Shown piece by piece: positions 9,994 to 20,632 of a DNA stretch of 64,000 bases. This DNA comes from Apoda limacodes (taxonomy: Eukaryota > Arthropoda > Insecta > Lepidoptera > Limacodidae), in NCBI GenBank assembly GCA_946406115.1, contig OX291562.1:1084001-1148000 (forward strand), given 5' to 3'. Each line of letters starts with the position of its first letter. Position 1 is the stretch's first letter. A program made the position numbers and the translations under genes. A model generated the notes under the pieces. That model searched no databases. It was not told where the DNA came from and saw only the letters and a list, made by a program, of their open reading frames with translations.

Positions 9994-10245
9994 TTTTAGT
10001 AAAACTAATGTACCAACTAGTGGACTACAAATAGAATACGTAGAGTCGTGACTTATATCTGTTCCTTTGCCGTCATCGAGTTGTGGCCTCTGTTGGCAAG
10101 GACGATCATTTGTATTGACAGAAGTTACGGGTTGAACGGTTTGCGAGGTTGATTGCGAAGATAGTGTGACAAGTCCATGTAGAAGTTTGTGATGATGCCT
10201 TTTGCAATCGCCTACACCGCACGGCTTTGCTCTACACCTTGACCA

Positions 10246-10716
10246 CTAATGACTCCGCTTCTTCAAACATTTGGCACACACTTTATTTTGTCTCGCCCAG
10301 TTCCAGCGTTCGTCTAAAGACATAGATAAAAACTTAGAACATTGTTTAATATTATGCGGAGCTTCGCAAAAACTACATTTAGATATTTGTATATCTGGTG
10401 CCGATGTGATATTTGTTGTTGTACTTTGAACTCGAACGAAAGCGTTACTTTTCGAAGGTTGCAACTGTTTGTAATTTGAACCGTGCCCGGAGTTGACGTT
10501 GTAGGGCGATTGACAAAAGCCAAATTCGGACTTCATATCACTTTCCCTATCCAAAAAGTTTGCTAAAAGTTGAAGTTTGGAAGAATATTTTAAGTCGTTG
10601 GAATGAGTACCAGCAAAACTTATCCATTTAGACTTCAATATAGGATTTAATTTGGTGATTAGAACGTTGAATAAGTCTGGTGAATGCAGATATGAAGTGT
10701 CACCGACCATTTCCAT
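10246..10716 (-). pseudogene. BEL/Pao zinc-knuckle region of gag-pol
   Basis: A 156-codon frame containing CSFCEAPHNIKQC followed by CAKCLKK, the paired cysteine motifs found between gag core and protease in BEL/Pao polyproteins. The upstream part (ILKSKWISFAG, LQLLANFLDRES) matches the usual gag C-terminal helices. It is separated from the gag core frame by a stop or frameshift near 10720-10755. The protease-side continuation (about 9994-10245) has no long frame. Confidence 0.75.
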
Positions 10717-10755
10717 GGTTGACAGACAGTTACGAACCTTACATGCAAAACAATT

Positions 10756-11805
10756 TTAATCTTTTACGTCGCCTGTAAGCTTAGGTAGGGCGCGCACGAC
10801 TGAAATTTCATTAAGTATTAACTGCTCAGGGCGAGCAAAGCGCCGTTTGAGTGCATTTATAATTATTTCAGGATCTCTAGCTGTAAACTGTAAATTATAA
10901 ACTGTGTCATAGGCCTCACCCTTTATAGCTTCTCTAAGTCTAGAAATATTCTCACCTGAAGAATAAGCATGCTTAGAATCTTCAAAAGACCGACTAAAAT
11001 GTAACCATTCTTGTGGCTTCCCACTAAAAGAAGCTAAGTATAATTTTTTGTACTGACCTCCCTTTGCTAATTCCGAGAATTCTCTCGCTAGATTAGAGAT
11101 CTCACTTGAACCGTGAGTAATCGGATTCTGCTGAGGAGTACCAGCATGTTCGTGTAAACCAAAACCTACAGAACTTAATGGTGTATTAACGACTTGAGCT
11201 GAACTAGTATGCATTATAGGAGAAGTAAACACTTGTCTAGTGTTATCATTTACATATTGGTTGGTAGTACTTACAATTTCTGGCATCATATTTACCAAAC
11301 TGTGTTGTAGATTAATCTGATAATCTTTGCTTACGCAAGGTAAACTTTCTGTGCACGACATCAAACAAGTCAATCTTGTAGGTACTGCTGTGCATGTCAT
11401 ATTCAATTTTGAACTTATAATGTTGGAGATGGATGTGATTGGCCATGTCGTCTGTGAAGTGGACGGCAGTGCGGTTCCGAGTGGTGCCTGTGCTCCGAGC
11501 ACAGACACGGGTACGAGCGAATGACAGGAGCTCGCGTGTGCGTCTTGTGTTAGGGCTGTGGCTGCTGATGGCTCTGCAGTAGATCGTCTCATGGTAGTTC
11601 TCATAGTGCTGTGACTTTCAGCTCTATCAATCCAGTCCTCGATCTCTTTTATGCTTGAGATATGAGTGTTGGAACCCTCCGCCTCCAAACTAGCAAGCTC
11701 AGCTTCATAGTCAGCAAGGGCAGTCGCTTTTTCTATTTCAGCGATGCGACGTTGATAGCGCGCCTTAGCTTCTGCAGCACGAGCTTTTGCGGACGAAGAA
11801 TTGGA
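10756..11805 (-). pseudogene. BEL/Pao gag core
   Basis: The frame begins with a charged, coiled-coil-like stretch (AKARAAEAKARYQRRIAEIEK, read from about 11805). It continues through a long variable Ser/Thr/Pro-rich linker and then the gag core signature LPKF-like region YLASFSGKPQEWLHFSRSF, LREAIKGEAYDTVYNL and ALKRRFARPEQLI. An in-frame TAA lies just upstream of about 11810 and no initiator ATG was found, so the N-terminus is truncated. Confidence 0.75.
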
Positions 11806-11970
11806 TGGTTACCGTCAACCGTCATTAGTCTTCATTACAAAAATTCAGTATTTAAATAGGTATTGGACAGTTATTATTGCATTTCAACCACATAGTTTAT
11901 GGTGGACACAACACAAAACCTAACAGCCAATGTCTTATATTTGAATTATGAACTAAGCTATATCCAAGGG

Positions 11971-12110
11971 TGTGTGTGTGAGACGGTGTATTTATGTGTG
12001 AGACGGTGTATGTGTGTGTGAGACGGTGTATGTGTGTGTGAGACGGTGTGTGTATGTTTGAGACGGTGTGTATATGTGTGAGACGGTGTATGTGTGAGTG
12101 AGAATCTATT
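11971..12110. repeat. 20-bp minisatellite, 7 units
   Basis: Seven 20-bp units of the form tgtgtgtgtgagacggtgta with small differences. The TG-rich half varies and agacggtgt is conserved. Confidence 0.85.
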
Positions 12111-13211
12111 TTTGTGTTTAGTATTAAGATATTGAGAGAGAGGAAAAGAGAAACATAAATAATAAATAAATTGAGTTCTGAAATATGGTGAGTTAGTGGG
12201 TATCTCATTCAGTAAAATTAGTTAAGTCCCTATTAATAGTAAAGGCACCAAGCCACCAAATATATAATATATTCATAAATACATGAAATAAAAAAATAGT
12301 AAATATTGCTTAAATCGTAATTCTATAAAACAATATTTAGCATATTTAGTTATTTAAGTAACTATAAACAATTTGTATTGTAGACTGATGACGGTAGCGA
12401 AATTTTTTAAAGTAAATTATTTATTTTTTATATAAAAATACTAATTATACCGATTGAGAAGTTGCCACGGGATTTTTTTTTGAAGTGAATGTTTTAGTAC
12501 GTCTTAACAGTGCATACAATGGCCCAAGCCCATTTAAGCACTGAGATAGCTATGATAGAATAATTTTTGATAAAATATTTCTGTTTAAATTATAGGATTT
12601 GTTAATTTTTTAATATGTTTATTTAAATATTGCAATTCTTGACAAAACATACTTACTAACATATAAAAATATAATTTTTTAATATTTAATAGAAAAAGAA
12701 AAAATATAGTAATTAATTATAATTTGTATTTTTTTGTTCAAATCAATCAAAAATCTGCTTAAAGAGATTCATATATAAAAAGTACTGCAGGGTGTAATGC
12801 AGAAGCTGTTGGCTGAGTAAATCTTTAAGCGTTCCGTATACTCTTTATGTATTCCTGTGAGATTATTTGACAAACGTACTGTTTGTTTGTTCACACGAAA
12901 GCAATGTTTACGCTCGAGTCACTCGCGATCCGCAAACACGCTGGGGGCGCTAAATCTAAAATCGTGTCGCTATAGAAATACAGGCAATATTTCGTAGATT
13001 ACCTACAGCAGGGAGGCGCTTGCTAAATTCAAACGATGAAATGAATAAAAAAGAAGCGACAAGGCAATATAATAAAAAAATGTAAAGAAGACAAAATACT
13101 TGTAGTATTGCAAGGCAATTTCAGGACAGAAATAACTTTTGGCGTAAAATTTTTATCTCATAATAAAGAAGTTGCGTATAATTTAGAATTCTTAGAAGTG
13201 GACATACATAT
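12111..13211. other. AT-rich, no recognised feature
   Basis: No coding frame or array was recognised. A modest GC patch at 12905-12970 (cgctcgagtcactcgcgatccg) has no assignable function. Confidence 0.4.
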
Positions 13212-13856
13212 ATTTTTTTTTTTTTATACCACTAAGATGGCAAACAAGCCTACGGTCCGCCTGATGGTAAGCGGTCACCGAAGCCTATGGACGCTTGCAA
13301 CACCAAGGGCATCACTCGCGCGTTGCCGACCCTTCAGAAATCTAATAACTTCTTTTTTGAAGAACCCCATACTGTAGTCCTTAGAGAAAACCTTTGTGGG
13401 AGCTCATTCCACAATCTAAGCGTTCGCGGGAGGAAGTTTCTCTGAAACCGCACTGTACCCGACCATTTCGGTTTTAAAGTGTGAGAATGAATTTCCTGCC
13501 GATGGCGAGCGGTGCGATGGTAGAAAGTAGCCTTGGGCATCATTTCAAAATATTTCTCAGAACACAATCCATTGTACAAGCGGTACAACACACACAGGGA
13601 GACAAAGTCTCTCCTCAGACTTAGGGGCTCGATACCGCAAGTGAGTTTGGAATTGTCGACAATTCTCAAAGCCCGTCGTTGAACCGAGTCAAAAGGGCCA
13701 AGCTGGTATCCGGGTGCACCCGCCCAGAGATGGCAGCAGTACTCCATATGGGGCCGGCCTTGCGACTTGTAAAGCAGCAACCTTTGCCCCGACGTGAAGT
13801 ACTGCTTCGCTCTGTTGAGTACACCAAGTTTTTTGGACGCCAGCTTTACCTTGTCT
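13212..13856 (-). mobile_element. LINE family 1 copy B, 5'-truncated
   Basis: The oligo-T at 13212-13225 (poly-A tail on the minus strand) is followed by the family 3' UTR and the ORF2 C-terminus (MEYCCHLWAGAPGYQLGPFD, LCVLYRLYNGLCSE, RTARHRQEIHSHTL). It breaks off at about 13856 inside the ASKKLG segment, typical of incomplete reverse transcription. A frame change near 13400 and other changes make it non-functional. Confidence 0.9.
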
Positions 13857-13865
13857 ATATATATG

Positions 13866-13899
13866 CGTTAAGGTATAAATTTTTTAAAGTACCTTAACG
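13866..13899. repeat. Perfect 10-bp inverted repeat
   Basis: CGTTAAGGTA at 13866-13875 pairs with TACCTTAACG at 13890-13899, with a 14-nt AT-rich loop. It lies 10 bp beyond the truncated end of copy B. It may be the tip of a foldback or MITE-type element; there is no other support. Confidence 0.5.
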
Positions 13900-14184
13900 A
13901 AAATACTTGAACCCTTTTATTGCAAAACTAACACAAACAATAACCGAAAAAATAAATTGTTTTATGGCACTTATTTATAAAAAACAAACAACTGAATTAA
14001 GAAGCTCCTCCTTTTTTTGAAGTCGGTTAAAAATAAAAATAACATTAAATGATATTTAACATAACAATTACGTATTACGCGTAGAGCACGTGTTATTTGT
14101 GCGAGGCTCAACACGACTACATCCACTCTGTAAGCATCTTTTTTTGCTACTCATTTTTCCCATTGCATGTGAAGTTGTGCCGCG
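13900..14184. other. Non-coding, repeat-like phrases
   Basis: Contains 'tttttttgaagtcggttaaaa' at about 14013-14033, a phrase often seen at ends of lepidopteran interspersed repeats. No gene is present. Confidence 0.35.
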
Positions 14185-14277
14185 TTTTTGTGCTAGAGAG
14201 ATTCGCTTTTTGTGCTAGAGAGATTCGCTTTTTGTGCTAGAGAGATTCGCTTTTTGTGCTAGAGAGATTCGCTTTTT
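14185..14277. repeat. Exact 22-bp unit, 4 tandem copies
   Basis: Four identical units starting tttttgtgctagagagattc at 14185, 14207, 14229 and 14251, plus a partial tttttg. The left and right flanks share the 'tttttg' microhomology. Confidence 0.9.
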
Positions 14278-14780
14278 GCCCGAAAAAGTTTTAGTTCTCC
14301 GTCATAAGAACTTTGCACGCAACAACAATCAAATTACGTAAAAAATTGCCAATATGTATGTGAAGTAGCCACTGCCTGGCCAAAAAGCAGAGTTTCTTTA
14401 AAACGTTTTGCTTCGTGCAGCTTGCAGTAAATTATAATTAGGTTTGTTGTATAATTTAGTTTCCTACGTATTTCTTGAAAAAAAAAGAAAACAATATAAA
14501 ATTAAAGGCACCCGTAAGGTAATTTTCATTACCTCACAAGTGCGTAATGGACGCTATTAAGAAGCTGAAAACGGGGCAGTAAAAGCTGGTTTATGAACTA
14601 GAGTAAAGAAAAAATTAAAAAAAATATCTGTTAAGTAAAAAGCACTAGTTTGACAATAATTAAGAAGCTGGAAACGGGGCACTAAAAGCTTCTTTATAAG
14701 TAAGTGTGTTAAAAAACTATATTTACCAGTAAATATAATTCGCTAGTTGTTAGCGACGGACCACACGAAACACATAAATA
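14278..14780. repeat. Non-coding with a ~31-bp direct repeat
   Basis: attaagaagctgaaaacggg at 14556 recurs, nearly identical, at 14659, about 103 bp apart, each followed by a cagtaaaagct/cactaaaagct block. It is probably part of an unclassified mobile element. No coding frame is present. Confidence 0.5.
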
Positions 14781-14800
14781 AGGATAGGATAGGATAGGAT
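14781..14800. repeat. (AGGAT)4 microsatellite
   Basis: Four exact AGGAT units. On the minus strand it lies downstream of LINE family 3 and could be its simple-repeat 3' tail, since no poly-A is seen. Confidence 0.6.
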
Positions 14801-15377
14801 ATAAGGATTAAAATGTAAACATGTTTAAATAAGGATTTTTTGATAAATAAAGTCGTATTGACACAATAGGGTAGCTCTAAAACGATACGTAAAATAATAA
14901 GTTAGTAAGTTGTAAGGTTCGTGAATTATATGATAAATAAATAATAATAAGTTGTAACGTTGCAAGTGACGAAAAATAAAGTCACAACAACTAGGATAGA
15001 AGTATGTCGTTGCAATGTGAGATAGAGTACATAAGGTTTGCTCAACTATGTACATTTTAAGTAAGAAGGTTAAATAAATAGTAAGACATATAAGAAATAA
15101 CGTAGAAATAACTTAAGGAAGCGCATGTATTTCGTAAATAATATCTCGTGTAAACTTAGTAACTATAGGTAATGTCAGTAAGGATTAAATATGTAGGATT
15201 GTCAAAAATAAAATATACGATGTAAATAGTTTAGGCGTAAATAACATGTAGTGTAAGATATGTACTCAAGCAGAGTTGAGTTAAATTCTTAATAATTCTT
15301 AATAATACGTAAATAGTTAAAATCTATCAGTGTAAAATTTGTATTTGTATTTGTAATTGTATGACGTGGACATCTTC

Positions 15378-15508
15378 TTTACCCCCTGACGGGTAAAAGA
15401 GGTACGGGTGTCGGGGTAAGAACTGATGTTTTACCCCATGACCCGGGCGAGTCTCGTGGGTGAATACACCCACGGTGATTTTATAGAGAGGGCCTACTTT
15501 TCAGGCCC
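15378..15508. other. Cluster of four hairpins in LINE family 3 3' UTR
   Basis: Four short stems in 131 bp of GC-rich sequence inside an AT-rich UTR: TTTACCC/GGGTAAA (15378-84/15391-97), GGGGTAA/TTACCCC (15413-19/15431-37), CGTGGGTG/CACCCACG (15455-62/15467-74) and GGGCCT/AGGCCC (15490-95/15503-08). The first two can also pair with each other. A structured 3' UTR is how several LINE reverse transcriptases recognise their own RNA, so this is a candidate recognition element. Confidence 0.55.
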
Positions 15509-15720
15509 CCTGTCGACATAATGGCCACTTGAAAAGCGGCGAAGAGAGGAATAAACAAAAATAAAACCAAAAATAAAATAAAACAAAGGAATAAACAAGA
15601 CCAAAATAAAATAAAACGAAGAAATTACGAAAAAAGTTGGACAGAATTTGAAAAAATTAAAACAATAAAACAATAAAGCAATTTTTTAGCAATTTAAAAT
15701 GAAAAAACTAAGCAAAAGGC

Positions 15721-18414
15721 TTAGTTTTTCGGTGGAATTAACTCCCTAGGGAGAGGTCGACCTTCCGGTGGACGGGCATGTAACGGCGCAATGCCCCTTA
15801 GGTGAGGATGCGCACTGTTGTCCGCCATGTCAAACAGCCGGGCGGCCAGTCTGGCGATAAACTCACCTATCGGCTCTGCCTTTGTGTCCCTAGCAATTGT
15901 GTCGTTGCGGACGTAACGCGGAGCGCCCGTTATTATCCTTAGCGACTTGTTTTGCACAACTTGGATCTTTTTCTTTTTAGTGGCGGATAGCATTGCGTAC
16001 CAAGCCGGCGCGGCGTACGTCAAACGGGACCTAACATAGAGCTTGTATAACCGGACTTTGGTTTTAAGCGGCAGGTCAGATGAAAATAGTGGCCTTAAGG
16101 CCGCCCTGGCGCCGACCGCTCTGGCTGTCGCATGCTCGACCATTTTGGTCATGCGCAACCTGCGGTCAATAAAGCAGCCAAGGTATTTCACACTGCTCTG
16201 CCACTCAATTACCTGTCCGCGGAATACAAGCTCCTTAGGTAATAGTCTCTGTTGGCCGGTTAAGATGGCTGCCGTTTTTGAGGCGTTTACTGCTATCCTC
16301 CACTTGTCAAGCCAGCACGGGAGGATATCCAATAATCGCTGCATTTTAGCGGCAGCTAAATGGGACTTACGGGATGAGCTCATGTACGCGCTGTCATCAG
16401 CATACAATGCTAGGGTGACGTCCTGTGTGCCTGGCGATAGGCCGCTATCGCTAAGCGTAGGAATGTCATTGGTGAAAAGTGCATACAACAGAGGGGAAAG
16501 GCAACTGCCTTGTGGGACCCCCGCTGTAATGGTCTTAATAGGGGAGTTTTTATTGTCAACCGAAACATAGAAACTCCGCCCCTCCAGAAAGGAGGCTATT
16601 ATACGCCCGAACATGGGGGGGTAAATTGGTCTCAGAGAGTTTGAACAATAAGCCGGCGTGCCAAACACGATCAAAAGCCTTCTCTATATCGAGAAAGACC
16701 CCGACCGTGTACCTGCCCTTGTTCATCTCAAAGGCCATATGGTGTAAGACGCGAGTAAGCTGAAGAGTGGTGCTATGATTACTTCTAAAACCAAACTGTT
16801 CTGGTCTTAGATTGATAAAAGGTGATATCCTTTTCAATAAGAGACGTTCGAACAGTTTGGCTATGTTAGAAAGTAAAGTGATCGGGCGATAATGCTCTGG
16901 TTTCTGGCGGCTCTTGCCAGGCTTCGGTATGACAATAATTTTGCCTGTCCTCCAGGCCGTGGGAAAGAAACCTGTGCGCAGGATTTCGTTAAAAATACGG
17001 GTTAAGGCCACAAGACCTTTCCTAGGCAACATTAATAGGGCCGTGTTCGGAATTCCGTCAGGGCCGGGTGATTTCTTTTTATTTAAAAAAGATATAAATT
17101 TTTTGACCTCTTTAGGGGAGATAAAATCATCACCTCTAAGTGGGTCAATATGACTAGTAAGGATCTGTTGTATACGCTCCTCAACCAATGTTGTGTGGGC
17201 GTGGTCGACAGTGGGATTGGGCCTAAATTGGTCCTCGAAATGGTCCGCCAGTAAGGCCGCGCGTTCCTCAGCTGAGTACAGACGGTTACCTAGCGTGTCT
17301 ACAAGGGGGTGTATGGGTGCAGGGGTGCTTGTCATACAGCGAGCTAAACGATATAGAGCGGTATCGTTGTCGCTGGCCTTTGAGATTGTGTTATCCCAAG
17401 ACCATTTCCGATAAGTTGAAATTTGGTTCGAAAGCTCAGTACCTAACTTATTTAACTCTTTTTTAATTGTTGGGCAACGAGTTCGGCACCACAGTCTACG
17501 AAGCTCTCGTTTTTGGCTAAGTTTACTACGGAGATGTGCCGGTAGTAAACTTTTCCCCGAGGTTGACTTGGCAGACGTGGTGCACTGAGCAAGTGCGGAG
17601 GAGATAGCAAAAGTAAGTGACTGAGTGGCTGTTTCCACTTCCTGTGGGCTAGACAGGCCACCGGGAGGGAGTTTAAATGAGTTCAGTAATTCTTGATATT
17701 TTGTCCAGTCCGTGAAGTTTTTCATTGGTGGTAAAGGTTTATCCCTAATAGAAACTCCGAGGACCAGTAAAATGGGAAGGTGTTGCGAATCGATATCATG
17801 GAGGGTTTCTAAAGAGATGGGCCAATTGATATTACGGGCTAGTGCTATGTCTAGTACGTCTGGTTGAAATAAGTCTTGAGAGGGATAATGAGTAGGGGAG
17901 CCGGGACCAATTACAACGTAATTGTGCGCCGCAGCATCGATTTTCAAATCTCTACCTTCATTGGATGAAATTCTTGAGCCCCATTGTCGGTGTTTGGCGT
18001 TGAGGTCGCCGAGTATAAGTGTGGGCGTGTCGTCGGACATAATATTTTTTATATCGCCGGAAATGAAAGGCACCTTAGGAGGTTTGTAGGCGGCATAAAC
18101 CTTAAGTTCGGTGTTACCGACTTTTAGTTTAATGCCTATCGCTCGAGTTGAAACAAAGCTTGACAGGGGTAAACTTTCGTGGACAAGGTCTCTACGGATC
18201 AGCACTGCTGTGCCCCTGTAAGCGATGTTATTTGTGGCATTTATTTCGTCCCGCCTGTAGACGAAATAATTAGGTAGACATAATGGTTGCTCAGGTCGTA
18301 ACTTGGTTTCGCCCAACAGCACAATATGAATATCATGCTGCTGGACTAGCAACCTGAGGTCATCGGTCTTACCTCTTACCCCCCCTGGATTCCAGTATAC
18401 AATCCTTAGATTGA
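15721..18414 (-). pseudogene. LINE family 3 ORF2 (EN-RT), one frameshift
   Basis: The endonuclease begins IVYWNPGGVRGK, upstream of the first ATG at 18352, with LLGETKLR, LILGDLNAKHRQWGS and DSQHLPI following. RT motifs are KKKSPGPDGIPN, HYRPITLLSNIAKLFERLL and FLDIEKAFDRVWH (frame to 16556). Then, in the frame 15721-16674, come GVPQGSCLSPL, LYADDSAYM with the catalytic Asp pair, and a C-terminal domain ending HARPPEGRPLPREL. A shift between about 16600 and 16640 separates the two frames, so full-length enzyme would not be made. Catalytic residues are otherwise kept, implying a fairly recent copy. The N-terminus overlaps the ORF1 stop (TAA at 18406-18408) and lacks an ATG there. Confidence 0.85.
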
Positions 18415-19827
18415 AGAGAATTCTTGGACCAGGAGGTAGGTAAGTTGCTGTAGGCCGTGCAGTAGCGCGGGCATCGGGTTTTGTCCGATCGCGATGGCCT
18501 CTATGGCTGCGTTAAGCGCAGCGATGGACGCTCTGGCTATGCTGAGTGACAGTGGCGAGACACAGTACGCACCCCCGGAGAGAGATGCGCGACCCCTAGG
18601 GGGAGGCGCGGGGGTGGCAGTTGGTGGCAAACTATTGAAATTAAAATTTACCTTTCGTTGCGGTGCAGTAGGCGGGGCTTGCGCAGTTGCGGGGGTGAGG
18701 GGTTGGGGGGGTTTGAGCAAATTGGGCAAAGTGGCTTGCGGTTGGGCGCGGGGTGCGGTAGCGACGATAGGCGGTGCAACGACGGTGGGCGTGGCTGCGA
18801 GCAGCGGTGGCGCCATCTGTTTTTCGACCGCAGGTACCGGTGTAGGCACGTCTGTGATGGCCTGTTGCGATTTCCCCTTGCCTTTGCGACCTCTTTTCGT
18901 CCTTTTTTTGAGGGACTGTGATCTTACTGTCGGCATATTGGCAGGGGGCATAAGTGTAGGCCCCTGCGTGCGGTCGTACTCTTGCAACGCTATAATTGGC
19001 AAGGGAATTGGAGCCGGTGCCGGATGCGCATCTTTGCGTGCTGGTGGCGGTTTCGGGGCGGGGGGGGCATTTTTCACCCCCATTTTTCGAGCCTCCCTCC
19101 TGTACAATGGACATACCTTGTCGTTGGCGGCGTGCTCTTTCTTGCAATTTGCACACGTTGGCGTGGCGTCCCTGTCGCGTGTGCAGTCAGCCGTGGTGTG
19201 GCCCTCTCCGCAGCGCACACATTTAATCGGGCGATGACAGTTGGCCGATGAGTGCCCGAAGGCTTGGCAGCGATGACACTGCGCCGGCCCGGGCTTTGCC
19301 TTCCACGCAGTGATGGATACGCCGGTCATACTTAGGAGCTCTTTAATATTATAAATATTTTGAAGCTCACTTAGGTCGTACCTTTTTTGAAGCTGGCCGA
19401 AATAAATACAATAAGGGCGTCCTTTCGCCCCCGGAATTTGCCGTATGTGCGCCGGTGGGGCGTGGATAACTATATCTGAGTTAGCCGCAGAGCCGGCTGT
19501 TACCTTTTGCGGCGAGACAGCGTCCGTTGGAGAGTCCTGGATGGGAGATAGCATGGCGGGGAGCTCTTCGTCCTGGAAGTACTCATATTCATCTCCTGTC
19601 TCAGAGGTGGCATAACTTGTTGTGCCCGAGCGGGCTGAGGCCATGGACGCAGCCGACGGAGGGCGCGACGGTGGGAAAGCTGCGGCGAAAGTGCCGTCCG
19701 CGGCAGTAACCTGACCTGTGAAGAGGTTACGAGCCACGATTGCTGGTGGTTGAGACCTAGACCAAACCTGTCTTTTCCGTACACCCCGACCCCTGTTGGG
19801 GGGATGGCGGAACGGAGGGGGTGGCAT
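18406..19827 (-). CDS. LINE family 3 ORF1 (gag-like, zinc knuckles)
   Basis: An intact 473-residue nucleic-acid-binding protein that would coat the element's RNA. It begins with ATG and a Pro/Arg-rich N-terminus. Three CCHC knuckles follow at about residues 183-235: CHRCQAFGHSSANC, CVRCGEGHTTADC and CANCKKEHAANDKVC. The segment before the first knuckle (YCIYFGQLQKRYDLSELQNI) resembles only the end of the domain that usually precedes these knuckles in Jockey ORF1 proteins, so an internal deletion is likely. The C-terminal third is Pro/Ala-rich and probably disordered. Long plus-strand frames opposite it are shadows. Confidence 0.8.
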   Translation of the reverse strand: MPPPPFRHPPNRGRGVRKRQVWSRSQPPAIVARNLFTGQVTAADGTFAAAFPPSRPPSAASMASARSGTTSYATSETGDEYEYFQDEELPAMLSPIQDSPTDAVSPQKVTAGSAANSDIVIHAPPAHIRQIPGAKGRPYCIYFGQLQKRYDLSELQNIYNIKELLSMTGVSITAWKAKPGPAQCHRCQAFGHSSANCHRPIKCVRCGEGHTTADCTRDRDATPTCANCKKEHAANDKVCPLYRREARKMGVKNAPPAPKPPPARKDAHPAPAPIPLPIIALQEYDRTQGPTLMPPANMPTVRSQSLKKRTKRGRKGKGKSQQAITDVPTPVPAVEKQMAPPLLAATPTVVAPPIVATAPRAQPQATLPNLLKPPQPLTPATAQAPPTAPQRKVNFNFNSLPPTATPAPPPRGRASLSGGAYCVSPLSLSIARASIAALNAAIEAIAIGQNPMPALLHGLQQLTYLLVQEFSSI

Positions 19828-20053
19828 CTGTAGGGTTGAAGACGCTGACTACAACAACATCCCTCGACGGGCACGCACAGAGGCGGCCGGAACCAGAGCA
19901 AATAAGAAAAAACACTTACTCCTATTCCAAATTGCCTATCGAGAGTGAGGGAGACAGCAGTCTGTTGCCTTCTTGCTCGCACACGATGAGCGATGACGAT
20001 GACGCTTCGGCTCGAACGAGCACCCGCAACACACAAAACGCACGTACGCACAC

Positions 20054-20087
20054 CGTCTACAAACAAAAGGTTTTTCACGCAGAGTGA
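20054..20087 (-). promoter_or_regulatory. Internal promoter of LINE family 3 (Inr + DPE)
   Basis: On the minus strand, TCACTC (20087-20082, A+1 at 20085) matches the arthropod initiator TCAKTY at five of six positions. AGACG starts exactly at +28 (20058-20054) and matches the downstream promoter element RGWYV. This TATA-less arrangement is the known promoter type of Jockey-group LINEs. It sets the 5' end of the element and gives a 5' UTR of about 258 nt. Confidence 0.6.
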
Positions 20088-20090
20088 TTT

Positions 20091-20617
20091 ATTCATAGGA
20101 GCAATTCAGAAAGAAACGAAGCGAAAGAAACAAGATACTCCAAACGAACAATCAAGCTGTATGTATAGGAATTGTATGAAAAGTAAGAGCGTGAATTTTT
20201 ACAAAATAAGCAATACGTTGTGGATTACGCTCTTAACCTTTTGCTTAGTTCAACAAACTCCCGCGCACTTTGCCGTGGAGCTACTAGGCCGGGCGTGAAT
20301 TTTGAAATTATAAGCAATACGCTTGCGAGACGCCCTTTGCATTTTTTGGCTCTTAAAGCCACAGTTTGTGAGATATCTGTATGAATTCTATTTCATAATG
20401 TTTGTAAAATTAATAGCTATCTGTAGAAAGTAATTGTAATGTAGAGAAAATTCATTTTTATATTTTAAAATAACAAAAACATGTACCTCCATACAAACGA
20501 GTTGTAGACAAGGACAGCAAGAATTGTAAGAGTAGTCTAGCTATAGTTTACAACCGTAACGGTAATTTTATGGCCTGCCGCTTTGTTCGAAATTGTTTAA
20601 AACTCGAGCGATCCAGC
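20091..20617. repeat. Spacer between head-to-head LINEs, with direct repeat
   Basis: Non-coding. gcgtgaattttt...ataagcaatacg at about 20190-20219 recurs at about 20294-20326 with small changes, roughly 105 bp apart. Its right edge carries the left copy of the family 2 target-site duplication. No gene is seen. Confidence 0.5.
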
Positions 20618-20627
20618 GGTCATGGTC
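20618..20627 (+). repeat. Left target-site duplication (GGTCATGGTC)
   Basis: The ten bases GGTCATGGTC here recur directly after the poly-A at 26457-26466. This fixes both ends of the family 2 insertion. Confidence 0.85.
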
Positions 20628-20632
20628 GTCAT

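Larger units (their letters stand above)
7865..11810 (-). mobile_element. Defective BEL/Pao LTR retrotransposon (internal region)
   Basis: From right to left on the minus strand: gag with a BEL-type core, a zinc-knuckle region, an aspartic protease, a junction where the reverse transcriptase and RNase H should be, then integrase with its C-terminal domain. This order and the individual domains are those of BEL/Pao elements. No flanking LTR pair was recognised, and gag is open only to about 11810, where an in-frame TAA precedes it. About 2 kb of pol is missing at 9020-9165. The copy is dead. Confidence 0.85.
14801..20090 (-). mobile_element. LINE family 3, near full length (Jockey-type)
   Basis: A minus-strand non-LTR retrotransposon with a short 5' UTR (about 20085 to 19828), ORF1 with three zinc knuckles, an overlapping EN-RT ORF2, and a long AT-rich 3' UTR from 15720 leftwards. 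The 3' boundary is not certain: there is no poly-A, and the (AGGAT)4 at 14781 is a plausible terminal simple repeat. The 5' boundary is set by an initiator at 20082-20087. No target-site duplication was found. The two-ORF layout and motifs place it in the Jockey group. Confidence 0.75.

Noticed and set aside
11897..12208. 103-residue His/Thr-rich minus frame
   Set aside because: It is produced by the 20-bp minisatellite and shows no sign of coding selection.
14781..14800. Telomeric repeat
   Set aside because: AGGAT is not the insect telomere repeat (TTAGG) and only four units are present.
18494..19251. Plus-strand 247-residue Gly/Ala-rich frame and neighbours
   Set aside because: Shadows opposite the GC-rich, Pro/Ala-coding part of LINE family 3 ORF1.
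19500..20096. Minus-strand 198-residue frame over the family 3 5' UTR
   Set aside because: It starts at the promoter, is in a different frame from ORF1 and has no recognisable domain. ORF1 with its zinc knuckles accounts for the overlap.
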